Source of the DNA: Ciborinia camelliae
Taxonomy: Eukaryota > Ascomycota > Leotiomycetes > Helotiales > Sclerotiniaceae
Assembly (NCBI GenBank): GCA_025890175.1
Contig: JANPYM010000002.1
Location: 3,772,823 to 3,836,822 of the forward strand
Direction of reading: 5' to 3'
Length of the DNA: 64,000 bases
The notes under the pieces were generated by a model. The model worked only from the letters and a program-made list of their open reading frames with translations. It searched no databases and was not told where the DNA came from. Each line of letters opens with the position of its first letter. Positions within the stretch are counted from its first letter, which is position 1. The position numbers and the translations under genes are program-made. Positions 26,991-37,745 of the stretch are shown here, piece by piece.

Positions 26991-27475
26991 CTTTAAAAAC
27001 CCTTGTACAACCTTGAAAACCCCTCAAATTCTATTTAATTATAGGTAGGTTTTTACTATTAATAGCTTATTTATAACCTTTTTCGACACCCTCTCTTTTG
27101 CGGTAGGCTTGTTTGAGAAGTTATAGTAGGTAGGGATGCGGAAGCAGTGGCTGGCTGAAGGCAGCCGGAAATCTATGTGACTCTGGCAAAAGTAACAAAA
27201 TCGTTTGATTCCCAAAAAGCAATATTTGTTCCGGGAATCAAGCCATATGATACTTCCTGGTGGCGTCTAGCTATAAGGTTTGACTACATCCACTAACTGA
27301 ACTCAATGAATTCTACATGGTTTTAAGAGTAATAGATTTTCCAAGATTAGAATGCCCAGTTCGCTCCGGACATTGTCCTTGCAATCTTAGCAAGACTTCA
27401 TACAAGCACTGCTCTTCCACTTCCACAGCTGAATTCCTTATCAATAATTCAATATTTCAACATCAACCCCAAATC
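26991..27475. other. Right border of the AT-rich block and F-box gene promoter
   Basis: Composition returns to normal here. An in-frame upstream start at 27317 would add 53 residues to the next gene, but the ATG at 27476 has the better context. No other gene seen. Confidence 0.5.
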
Positions 27476-29445
27476 ATGGATCACATCAAGCAGCTCTTTG
27501 TCAAATTCGCCCGCAAAATTGAGAGACGAAATGGGTCCAAAATCACCCCCTATTGGTCCAATTTACCGACGGAGGTTTGGACCATGGTGGGCCGGTTTTC
27601 TAGCAAGCCCTCTCTATATGCTCTCATTAGAGTATCGCACAGTTTTCAAACAATATTTTCCCCGCTTCTCTACGAAAGCCATACCATTGAGCTGATAGGC
27701 TGCCGAATTCCGAATCCGAAGTTACCCTTTGAACTTGTCAAAAACTTGGAGGTGGTTCTTGATATCAGGCCTGAGGAATTATCCTCGTTCAGAAAGCACA
27801 GAAAGGTTTATGTTCAGCTACTTATAGGCTATCTAGAACGAATGGCTCAACTCCAATCGTTGAGGTAGGTAACCGTCAGATTAAAAAAGTCCTTTGCTCT
27901 CGGAACTTACTCTCTTCATAGTTTTTTTAATGATAGTAGACTAAGCATTACATCCGACTTGGTAGAGAGTAACATCTCTTGTGGTGCTCTCATCTTGGAA
28001 GATGCAGACCTGTTGGGGCATTTGAAAACTCGCCAAGGGCTCAGAAAACTTACCATTTGGTGTGCATTCCTGTTTCCAAGAGATGCATATCCCATATTAG
28101 ACCACACCTGTTCCATGTCACTAAAAGGTTTTCATAATCTGAGTTCGTTCGAGCTCTACTCGCTCCACGATGAGAATGGATTAACAAGAGATCTGGTGGA
28201 TGTCCTGATTTCCTGCCCTTCACTTAAAGTGTTGGGCTTGGGTCTCGCTAGGGAGTGGGACGCGAATGAAGATCTCCTTATGCTTAGGGAAGCAGACTGG
28301 CATTTTCTTTATGGACTTTGTATTTTATACGGTAATGAACCGTCTTCGTCTCCATTGGAGTTAAGGGAGCTTAAAATTGGCCATGGTATGCCATTTCATC
28401 AAGGTAATAAAGATTTGGATTCCCGATACCTAAGCAAATTGGTGGCCACCAACGATTTGGAGTTATTGCAGCTTGCTAATAGCTGCGTTACCATTCATTA
28501 TGAAGAAGACGAAGTCGACGTATTCGGCAACTTGTCATCTCTGCGTTTAGGTGATTGTCCAGCATTGCGTCGACTATGGATTGGCAGGATGACCGAAGAC
28601 GTGGCTAGATGGATAAACTTAGAAGGGAGTCCTGTAAGAGAGCTAGTCATGACAGAATACCAATCGCAATTCCACACTTTTTATCCACCAAACACCATAC
28701 TATCAGGACCAACTCCCCTATTATTTTGTCTGCCAGAAAACTTGACTTTAGTTTACACTCGTCAGGCGATATCTAAAATCGATATGGATGAAGAGAATTG
28801 GTCAGATTTTACGGAGAGATGCCTTCATGAATCCATTCTAAGCGTCGCACACAATAACAATGTGCTGACAGATATTTCCACTTCGCTTGATTTTGAGACA
28901 CAATGGGTAAGTGAGCTATGTTGGTATACCAATAAACATCAATGAGTGGACCGTGTATAACTAAAGTTTCCCAGGCCGATTTTTCCTCGAGGATTCGAGA
29001 CTTCTCAAGATTAGCCCGTCTCTCCCTCCAAGCCCGAAAGGGGCAACTATTCCCATATCCTTCACCACAGTCATCCCGCTGGCCCTACATCAAGAATCCA
29101 AGGACAATTTCTCAAAAATATGCGGAACTCTTGGCAAATCAATCGCCATTGCTACAATACATTGAAATTGGGGAGTGGGCTTGGCGGATAAGGCGAGACG
29201 CCTCTTTGAATGATATTCAAGGGCCTATTCCTGAATACTATCACCTATATTTCAACGAAGATATTGCGGAACAAGTATGGCGACTTGATTATTCAAGGAA
29301 ACTGGAATTACCGTTCTCACTCGAAGAATTGGATGACGATGAGAAGGAACAGATATATCTCTTTAATCTACCGAAATTAATCTCAAGATCTGCCCTAGGA
29401 GGTCAGAGGCCGGGCTGGGACTTTCCCGAGACACTCTACTACTGA
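27476..29445 (+). CDS. F-box-like protein with LRR-like C-terminal region
   Basis: Probable substrate-recognition subunit of an SCF ubiquitin ligase, or a protein of that fold. Exons 27476-27864, 27922-28906 and 28975-29445; introns of 57 and 68 nt with GTAGGT/GTAAGT donors and CATAG/CCCAG acceptors; phases join to give 614 residues. An F-box-like segment spans about residues 29-68 (NLPTEVWTMVGR, then FSPLLYESHT). The rest has repeated Leu-rich blocks (for example GFHNLSSFELYSL, LISCPSLKVLGLGL, CPALRRLWIG), as in fungal F-box/LRR-like proteins that lack clean repeat consensus. It lies just right of the AT-rich block and is transcribed away from it; its broken paralogue lies on the other side in mirror orientation. 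Target unknown. Confidence 0.8.
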
Positions 29446-30789
29446 ATATTTCCACGACTGCTACGATCGCCTCAAAGATTTCTTTATCGGACAAAGAGAA
29501 AGATAGCGGCAACTTGAGAGGGATAAGTTGGAAAAGGCCTGGGTAGAAATAACATCTAAAGATTTGAATGAACGGTTGTGCGGAAAATTATGGGGAAGCT
29601 ATGCAGGTACATCACACGAGAGAGCCGTTCTTACGGCGGCTGGAGCTGGATTAAATCTAATATTTGGTATCCCGCATCTTGATATTTTTGTCTCTTAATC
29701 TCAACTTTATGATTCCCCATGACATAATCCCCGAAACGTTCTCGCTCACTTCTACCAAGCTGACATCGATACCAGCTTCATTTATTCCAGTATTGGTAGC
29801 CTGTTCGAATGCCATCATAATATTGTCACATCAAGGTTTGATTGGTCCATTAACTTGTGTCATTGAAATGGGCTGTGCTAAAGTTCTCTGGAGGAGTCAA
29901 TGCATTCGTCAGGCCGTGGTGAGACATGGAACACTTAATGATAAAAGCCTTCGAAGACGTGTTTATGTTGCTTAGATCAAACTGGCACATTGATTCCACT
30001 TCTTCCTCGGCATTTAGCTTGTCGCACTGTAGGTAAAAGTTTCATCCATTCTAGATTGAAAAAGCTACCGCCAGAATCCACATCACGACTGTTGTCTTTT
30101 GGGGTAAATCTGGGCTGTCTTCCTTCGATCCCACTCCTGCAATGATAATGTCACGGCTTCTGACGGATGCATTTATTTAATTGGCCTTGGATTAACGCAC
30201 ACTACTGCACTATGATCTTGGAATGCTCTTGTGGACTCATATGGTCTTCAATTGCTACTTCGTTCCATCAATCACCTCTTTTGCCTCTCAACCCAAAGCT
30301 CCAAATCCGAATAGCTACACTTAACTTCAGACACCAGTCCCATTATCTTCAACCATCCACAGTAACAATATGAAAGTGGCTCGCTATCTTCAGCATATAC
30401 TCACATTATTCATGAGACCTGATCGGCTTTCCGGGGAGATAAACAAGATCTTTATGTTTTAGCACTAGTCAATTATCTTCATATATTCCCTGAGGCCCAC
30501 CGACCAACCAAGCCCACCAACGCCCTCTTTCGCCACTCTATCATCATTCCATCTAACCCAGTATCTGCAGGACTGAATCCCTTCTTTTTCTCTCCACATC
30601 TTTCAGCTCCAGGAAACCCTTATCGCATGCGTTGTTATGCCGGTGGCGGAGGAAATCCAAGAAACGGGGATGGCTTCAACTGACAGTGACAGGCATTTGT
30701 CTTGACGTTTTTCCCCCAACAATCGACAATAGTATCCCCGCATGCAACAATTCTGCGAAATAGATATTCATGGTATTATCGTATGTTGT
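29446..30789. other. Gene-poor region with a possible coding relic
   Basis: No intact gene. From 29445 to 29697 one plus-strand frame is open apart from a TAG near 29512; it reads DRLKDFFIGQRER, then DKLEKAWVEITSKD and SHERAVLTAAGAG. It could be the end of a decayed gene or transposase, but I cannot identify it. The rest (29.7-30.8 kb) shows nothing recognisable. Confidence 0.35.
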
Positions 30790-31766
30790 TTATGTGTGAG
30801 GTAGTAATCTGTTGGCTTTGTCGCGGGATAGTCTACCTCGATACCACCGCCAGGGAACTGAATGACATGTTGAAGAGTACTTGGAAGGTTTATTCGAGAC
30901 ATTCGAATGGTAACTAGGAGCCTGATTGTATATACCGCCATTGGGATATTGATGTTGATGAATCTTTCCAGGGTATGGAATAGTTCTAACCCCTCTAAAG
31001 ACATCGATCTGACCCCCATACCACCTCATTGTGGCGAATCCGAACAGATCGAATGTCGATATAGATCAGAACTTTGTAGGATCAAACCCATCAACGAAGT
31101 CCTGGGTATTTATTAGTAAATGTACTAGATACTTGATATAGTATACATACCCAAAGTTCCATTGTTGTGCGTAATTGAAGATTGCGAATCTTCTGGACCG
31201 ATGCTGATATAAGGTTGCCCAGCGTCCGTTATCAATGGCCAGAGAGCCTTTTCCCGAAGGGAAGAGGAGCACCTTTGGCATTATGAATTGCCCAGAAGTG
31301 GCGAAGTTGATTTCGCCATTATATATTGGTCTCTCCGCAATAGTATCTCTAACATCCAATACCTTACACGAGTGTTGGTATCGCCATGGGGTGGTGAAGA
31401 CGGAATAGTACTATAGTATTGTATTATATTTCGCCTTGTTTTTCTAAACTATACTATGGGTTGAATTCGTGCGTCTGGTATATATGGGTAATGCTAGCGC
31501 ATGCGCTAGTCCATGCGCTAGTTAGTACAGCACCCTTATATCACATGATTATCCCAACACGAAGGCTGGCCGATATTGCTCAGGAGAATTGTATTATGCG
31601 CAATGTTGAAATGAATGAATCCGTTATTTTGCAAATTTGTAGACTGCAAATCAATTGATACAGTATACAACATCTGTATCGAGTAAATATTGGCAAGATT
31701 TGATTCTGTTGGGAAGCATAAATTTCAAACCCTCTTGAAACCAGTCAGCGGAATTTGTAGTGGCAG
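30790..31766 (-). pseudogene. Decayed gene of unknown family, interrupted by a solo LTR
   Basis: A coding-like minus-strand frame runs from about 31636 to the LTR (it includes FIHFNIAHNTILLSNIG) and resumes on the other side (DVRDTIAERPIYNGEINF, then FVDGFDPTKF and MRWYGGQIDVFRGV) to a stop at 30790-30792. The two sides are in the same frame once the LTR and one copy of the target site are discounted. Further damage: an in-frame TGA at 31068-31066, and an apparent frameshift near 31640 before a further coding-like patch (ADWFQEGLKFMLPN). A 45-nt intron-like stretch (GTATAC...CCAG, with a CTAAT branch site) lies near 31105-31150. Family not recognised. Confidence 0.45.
31373..31559 (-). mobile_element. 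Solo LTR 2, inserted in a decayed gene
   Basis: 187 bp on the minus strand, starting TGTTGGGATAATCATGTG and ending CCATGGCGATACCAACA. It shares with LTR 1 the ends, the ATCAYGTG box, GCTAGC-containing palindromes, a CATATATA element and the 12-mer ATACTATAGTAC. Flanking bases (minus strand) are CTTCG before and CTCGT after: a 5-bp duplication that has lost one T would explain this, but it is not perfect. Confidence 0.8.
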
Positions 31767-33335
31767 CTTCTCAACAGAGCATTTTTTTACTCTCTTCATA
31801 GTTGCGTTTGATCCTTCAGTGTTTAACTTCCCTCTCTACTGGTGATTGAATGACTGGGGATAGAATGGGAGGAGAGGACTCTATGGTGTTGTCATAGTTG
31901 CTGAAAGATTGTCAGATTTCCAAAGCTTTGCACCTCAGAGTATCTAGTGAAGAGCTGGGTCTTGTTTTCAAAATGTCTGAAAACCCCTGAATAAGAGATC
32001 AGGCAGTCAGAAGCAGAGACTGCAGGTGCCCTGAACAAATAGACAAACAATCCTGAATAAACTGGTTTAGATGAGCTAGCAAAGAATAAAATATTATCAA
32101 AATGTTCAAAAGGTCTAAAGATTTCACTTTTGTATATCTGGGAAATGACCAATCGGATAATGGCCAATACTAAGACTGTTCTTTTCCGCCCCTGTTAACC
32201 GACTGATGAACTCAACAAAACTAGTTTATTCACTATTTACTACTTCTCAAACCCTTTCAACATCCTTTCTTCCATAGAATAACAATAACCTTTCAACACT
32301 AACTTCGAGAATCACACTGCCGCCTTATTCTTCTGAGCACGTCAAGTTTTTGCCTTTTAGGCTGGCGATGGTCAGGATAGTGATGAAAAGACCATTCCTC
32401 TTCAACAATGATGGCGGAGACCTTGTTAGTCACGGAGCTTCAATTAAGCATGCTTATCTTCTCAACTGCGCCTGATCACTCGAAATAGCCAATCTCTGAC
32501 AAAAGAGTCCGAGGATGATTCACTTTAAACTAAGGAGGAGGAGAGGACTGCGACCCAAATCAACTCTATGGATGCATCTGCACATTCAAGATCGTGGTGC
32601 AACAAAATGCAAGGTCGAGCCCCGATCTACATTTGGCTCGCACTTCAGCCAGCCAAGTCAATTCACAATGTACCGTACAAAATCAGAGAAGCAGGTGTAC
32701 TGGTCAGCTGAAAAAAACATATTTGGGAATCGGGACTTTACTTTGACTTCCAAAGTTCTCCAGGGCGAGGAAATGGAATGGGGTTATTACTGTTCAAATC
32801 AAAGGCATGAATTATAGACCTCAAATATCAACAACATCAGCTAACACACCAACGATTATTTAGATTGTCTTCACGATTTTCGATGCCTTCCCTTGCTTGA
32901 AGCAATAGTTTCGATGGCCAAATATGTCACAATAAAACCACAGATGTGCGAACTAGAAGCATACAATCAAGAAAAGTGACGATAATTAGGAAGGGGGCAG
33001 CAGATAGAGGTCATTTCGAAGGAACCACTAGACACCTGGGTAGTGTACCAAGACCCAGCCGACGGTCAACCACCAAGAAATACCCAAAAGCAATCCCTGG
33101 CGATTTCTGAAATTTGAAAGGCGACGCACATGTTCACCAATGGCTGTAAGCCGTACTTTATTTATTTTTTTGAACGAAGGCCGCCGTTTACGAAAGGTAC
33201 TGTGGCGATGGCAAATGCAAGCTCCCTTTCCAAAAATCTTTGCTCCACAATAAAGTTCCTATTTTTCGAAACCTCACCCCCCCTCCTGCGCTTCCATTCA
33301 TTTGAAAAGTACCCCCCTTCTAGTGGTACTGCTGC
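31767..33335. other. Gene-poor region
   Basis: No gene recognised on either strand; open frames are short and without family features. It lies between the decayed gene and LTR 3. Confidence 0.45.
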
Positions 33336-33486
33336 TGTCGCGATTTTGGGTCATGTGACCGCGCTAGCGGGCACATATAAGGATCGCGTACTACGTACGC
33401 TCAATACAACATGCTTTCTATACTACAATTATTTTGACCTACTATTGATCAATGGTACCACCTTCCACCGAGTAACCGAACCAACA
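33336..33486 (+). mobile_element. Solo LTR 3
   Basis: 151 bp, beginning TGTCGCGATTTTGGGTCATG and ending GAACCAACA, with a perfect 5-bp target duplication GCTGC at 33331-33335 and 33487-33491. It contains GCGCTAGCGGGCACATATAA, nearly the same as the TATA-region motif of LTR 1. Shorter and more diverged than LTRs 1 and 4. Confidence 0.85.
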
Positions 33487-34504
33487 GCTGCTTTCTTCAC
33501 TTCTAGACAAGGTTAGACTGTTAATATTTTACCTCGAGCCCACGAAAGAATCTCTTAGGGCCAAGCAAATGGTGCCGAAAATCTAAGAACAAGCAAGAGT
33601 TGTTGCCAAAGAGACGAGGACACACAAATACTTGGAATGCTGTACTCTTACACAGAGAAACCTGAAGAGTGTATAAAATCGCAAGTTTTAGCCATTCAAT
33701 GTCAAGTGTTTTCCTGAAAGTATACCGGCAACAAATTGCAGGCCACATATATATATCGCCAGCCGAAACCAAAGTGAGGGAGAAATTTTCAGATCGGAGA
33801 AGAGGCCAGCAAGAAGACGAAGATGGATGTGTGATGATACATTTTGCTTAGAGCAACCAATGTTCAAGCGATGATAACCCAAATGGCAAGAAAACTGTAT
33901 TCGAATTTTTCTTGTCCCATGACTATGAGCAACAGTCCTCGCCGCAGAACTGATGTTATTGACCATTATCAGCCATAGCAGGGTACTGGCAGCGGGTTGG
34001 TTTCCGGCATGACTACCAAAGCTGCTTCTGCTTTGGAAAAAGTTACGGAGGGGCTGGTCAAGGCGACCAATCACATTTTCGCCTCGCTAGCCCTTATCCC
34101 AAAAATATCACCCAGTATAAAACCATTGCTTCCTGGTGGCTCATCAATGCACGATGATCCAACTGCTTTCCTGCTACCCGTATCGAAGTCTAATTACCAG
34201 AACATAATCGAGGGCCCTGTCGCCACCATCCTACTCACCTCCACCAACATTGGCTCTGAGACACTTTTACTCATTCAAGAGGAGCACATACGACTGTTAC
34301 CTGGCCCGACGCAATGATCAAGAGGTCCAATGAGTGCGTGCACGAACCCATGGAAAGAAGAAGGTTTAAGGATGACTACAAGTGCGTTCTTGCACAAACT
34401 CAAGAACTTTGCCTCATCAAAGACACACTCGAGGTCTATTACTTTTTGGAAAGTTTTGTCCCAGCCCCTGATGCCGGACAAAAGACAATGAATCAATGGA
34501 TACC
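33487..34504. other. Gene-poor region between two solo LTRs
   Basis: About 1 kb with overlapping short open frames on both strands (for example ATG 34009 to 34317, +), none resembling gag, protease, integrase or RT. I could not assign it to the internal part of a retroelement. Confidence 0.4.
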
Positions 34505-34673
34505 TGTCACGCGCGTCACTTTGAATCATAGGTAGAATCGTAGATATGCAATCAGATAAAAGAACTATGCTGAAGAGGAAAGGATCCTCTTCAGAAGATC
34601 ACCAACTCATATATATAGGGTGATCACGTGACTAGCTACATGGTATTCACTAGGCAGGGGCCTAGGCATGACA
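34505..34673 (-). mobile_element. Solo LTR 5, distinct family (TGTCA...TGACA ends)
   Basis: 169 bp with 5-bp inverted ends TGTCA/TGACA and a perfect target duplication, ATACC at 34500-34504 and 34674-34678. On the minus strand it begins TGTCATGCCTAGGCC and contains TCACGTGA, then CCCTATATATATGAG (TATA-like), and ends GCGCGTGACA. Its ends differ from those of LTRs 1-4, so it is a separate but similarly organised family. Confidence 0.85.
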
Positions 34674-34678
34674 ATACC

Positions 34679-35418
34679 GAAGACTCAAAATCTGATTCGT
34701 CTGCTCGACCACGAGGAAGGAAAGAAGGCAGGAAATGTTGAGTGTAGAACTGCGGCATGGACAAGCTGCAGTACCCTTTGACGCATTGCTTACATATCAC
34801 TGACTGGATGATGAGGAAGTTTTCTGCCCAATGGTGGTGCCATTAAGGACTTGTGCCATGATGTTGAGTGGTTCTAAAAATCATCCTCTTAAAGGGATGA
34901 ATGCAAGCGGCGCACTATCCACAGCAGAAGGAAGAAGAAGCAGATGGTACGATGGGCAAGGAAAAGGCCTACAAGATGAGCTACGCACCACTATGAAACC
35001 AGAGCAGAACAAGAGGTTTAGGGTGTATTGGAGTTAAGAGATGAGAATTTACATTGTAATATATTGGGTATGACAGCAAGGGCTAATGATCATTGTCATT
35101 GGTAAATCGAACAAATACAAACGATGAAGATGTATATGGAGACAAATCGCGAATCCCGCACAAAATTGATGATCATTGTCATAATTGATTAATAGAAACT
35201 TGAATATTTTAAACTCTCAATTGTAGTAACCTTGTTGATATAAACCGAATACTTTGTTTGAATGGGAAGCTACTTAGACATCCGGATGTTTACTTTTGTT
35301 TAAGGTAATGAGATGGTGGCATCAGCCAACGTGTTTCTTGGCAGAGAGATTAGCAGTACATGCTGGCGGCATTGTTCCTATCGTAGCCTTTAATACTTGG
35401 CAAATAAACTTTCGCATG
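34679..35418. other. Intergenic region downstream of CCA1
   Basis: No recognisable gene. The 3' end of CCA1 transcripts should fall in its right part. Confidence 0.45.
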
Positions 35419-37294
35419 CTACTTTTGGGGTATATCTAACTCCTGTTGCCTTTTCCTAACTTCCTCAATCGCCGCCTCGACATCTGTCGATCCTGGGTTC
35501 CTTAACTGCCACTCCATGCATACATCCAAAGCCGGTCCCATCCACTTTCCGGGTTTGACACCCAGTGCTTTTGAAAGGACCTTCCCATCTAATATTCCGC
35601 GGATTCCAGGAGCATCCATTACATCAAGATCCTTGATATGATCGATGAATTTCTGCCATTCAGAGAATAATGATTGGTATCCTAAAGAACATCAGTATGA
35701 AATTCAAAAATTGTAAGAATCAACCATACCTTCAGCACTTTCTAGCTTAAAAGCCTCCACAAACAATGCAAATAAAACTTGTAATTTCCACTGTCCACCT
35801 TGTGAATCCCATTTCCGAATCATCATCCCAACCGTATCTCGTTGGTGAATATATGAATCGTTTCTCTTGATTGCGTCCTTGAGCTCTGTGATCTCGGCAT
35901 ATTGTTTGAATGCACCGCCAACCATACTGCATAACTTGCTCTCTGCCTTGAGTCCTTCGCGAGCAACCAGCTGCCCATATGGTGGTGGTACTTTTCCTCC
36001 AGGTTTTGTTGCTTGTGCTGGTGGAATAGCTGTCCATGGGGTCAACGCGGCGAGAATCCAGGCAAGATATTTGGCATCATCTGATCGCACTAGCGATTTA
36101 TAAATTGACTCTGGTGTTTCATTTAACGTCAATTCTTTCAAACAATCGTAAACAATTCTCCAGTTCGATGTATCTGGCACTGGAAGATCACTTGCTGTGG
36201 GATCTGTGAAAATAGTGGAATAAAGACCGAGTCGATCAAAGAGATATAAAGATTGCCATGGGTCATTTCCTGTATCAGGTCAGCATGGGGTCCTGGTGAT
36301 TGAAGTATCAATAGGTTGGTGTCCTACCCTTCAACATCTTCTCCACTTCGACGCCCACTCTCTCCCGACTTATCTTAAGATTAAGAGCTTCCATGATAGC
36401 TGGGTTACTCATACACTTTTCAGATTCAGAATCAATCTTGAAATCTAATCGACTAGCAAATCTGATCAGCCTCAAAACTCGCAATGGGTCGTCCTTGAAA
36501 GTAGTGTATGGCTCAAGTGGTGTTTTGATCATCTTGGCTTCCATATCAGCAAGTCCTCCAGTGAAATCCTCAACAATGTCTGTATGAAGGTTATAGAACA
36601 AAGCATTGATCGTAGCATCTCGCCTCAAAGCATCTTCCTCTGCAGTACCAAACTCCATTTGAGGGTTGCGACTATCTTCGGTGTAAGTTTCTTTGCGCAA
36701 ATTGACGAAATCAACATCGAATTGGAAGATATTCGTAGTGGTAGTTTCCAGATGCTTAGATTTCTCTGGATTCGCAGCAATTTTATGCATCTTCTTCAGG
36801 TCTTTAGCTTCTAGTTCATGCTTCTTGAGGTTTTCAACGTCTTCCAGGTATTCCTTCATCTTCAAGCTGAAGTTGTACCCAGTCATAACATTGATTGCCG
36901 TATCAATATCATGGCTTTGAACCCCCAGCAGCTTGTCCCGAACCCATCCCCCAGCCCATCGTAGCTCGACTTTCTCCCCAATTTCTTTGGTCTCATTGAT
37001 GTAGCTCGCTACATCAAGCAAAAGATTTCGAAGTTGACTTTCTCGAGGTGTCAACGAAATAGTAGTGCTAGCCATGATCTTTCCTCGCAACCTTTTTGCG
37101 AAAGAAATTTCTTCTTCTTCGTCGTGTTTTCGTTTCATGGACGAGAATTGGAATGTTTGTCGTTTGCCGGCGATGACTCTTGAAATATGCCTAGCCCGTA
37201 TGACTCCACAGCTCTGTACCAAAGATGACAAATATGAAATCATAACATGAGGAAAACTAAAATATTTGAGTAGAAAAATTGCACAACTTTTCAA
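35419..37294 (-). CDS. CCA1: CCA-adding enzyme, tRNA nucleotidyltransferase
   Basis: Adds CCA to tRNA 3' ends in nucleus, cytosol and mitochondria, without a template. Exons 37294-36328, 36269-35730 and 35681-35419; introns of 58 and 48 nt in phase 1, joined product 589 residues. The nucleotidyltransferase fold begins with RWAGGWVRDKLLG and the catalytic DxD in SHDIDTAI; later blocks DALRRDATINALFYN and DPLRVLRLIRFASRL are the conserved class II poly(A) polymerase/CCA-enzyme motifs. The N-terminal 80 or so residues are basic and hydrophobic, like a mitochondrial presequence, with several in-frame Met codons (37294, 37243, the Met in SSMKRK and the one in GKIMAST). Yeast CCA1 uses alternative starts to place isoforms in different compartments; the same may hold here. 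Divergent from TRS85. Confidence 0.95.
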
Positions 37295-37745
37295 TATCCA
37301 TGAAGGGTAGGTATGAATAGAGAAAAGAAGACATGGTGAATTAAGTTTTGATATATATTCAAGTCACGTGTTGATGCGGATTTTGGAGGCACCGGATTAT
37401 TTTTAGCGCGAGCCATTATCAATTGTGGTGGTTCCCGCGATTGTAACATTCGAATAGGACGTATACAGAATTCAGAATACAGAACAGAATACAGAGACAA
37501 AACAATTCCTTAAAAAGTATACGAAGAGCCTCTCCTACGATTATCTTGTTTCTTTTATTCTCATGTCGATTATCCAGAATTCCATTAGAGTATTACACAC
37601 GGCCACATCTGGATGAACAATCGCCCTACGTTTCCGCTGCAGTAATCTTCTTCCGAGTGATTAGGCGCATGGTCGTGCGATTATTTAGGGTAGTTGAGTT
37701 ACGAACGAATATCAATTTCTTCCGGCTGCGGACCCCTTGGTCTTC
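37295..37745. promoter_or_regulatory. Shared upstream region of CCA1 and TRS85
   Basis: 451 bp between two divergent starts. It contains a CACGTG E-box-like palindrome near 37365. No other site could be assigned. Confidence 0.5.

Noticed and set aside
31368..31564. A perfect target duplication for LTR 2
   Set aside because: The flanks (minus strand) CTTCG and CTCGT do not match exactly; recorded only as a possible duplication with a one-base deletion.
33997..34535. Overlapping open frames considered as retrotransposon gag between LTRs 3 and 5
   Set aside because: No zinc knuckle, protease or RT motif; the two LTRs belong to different families and point in opposite directions, so they cannot bound one element.
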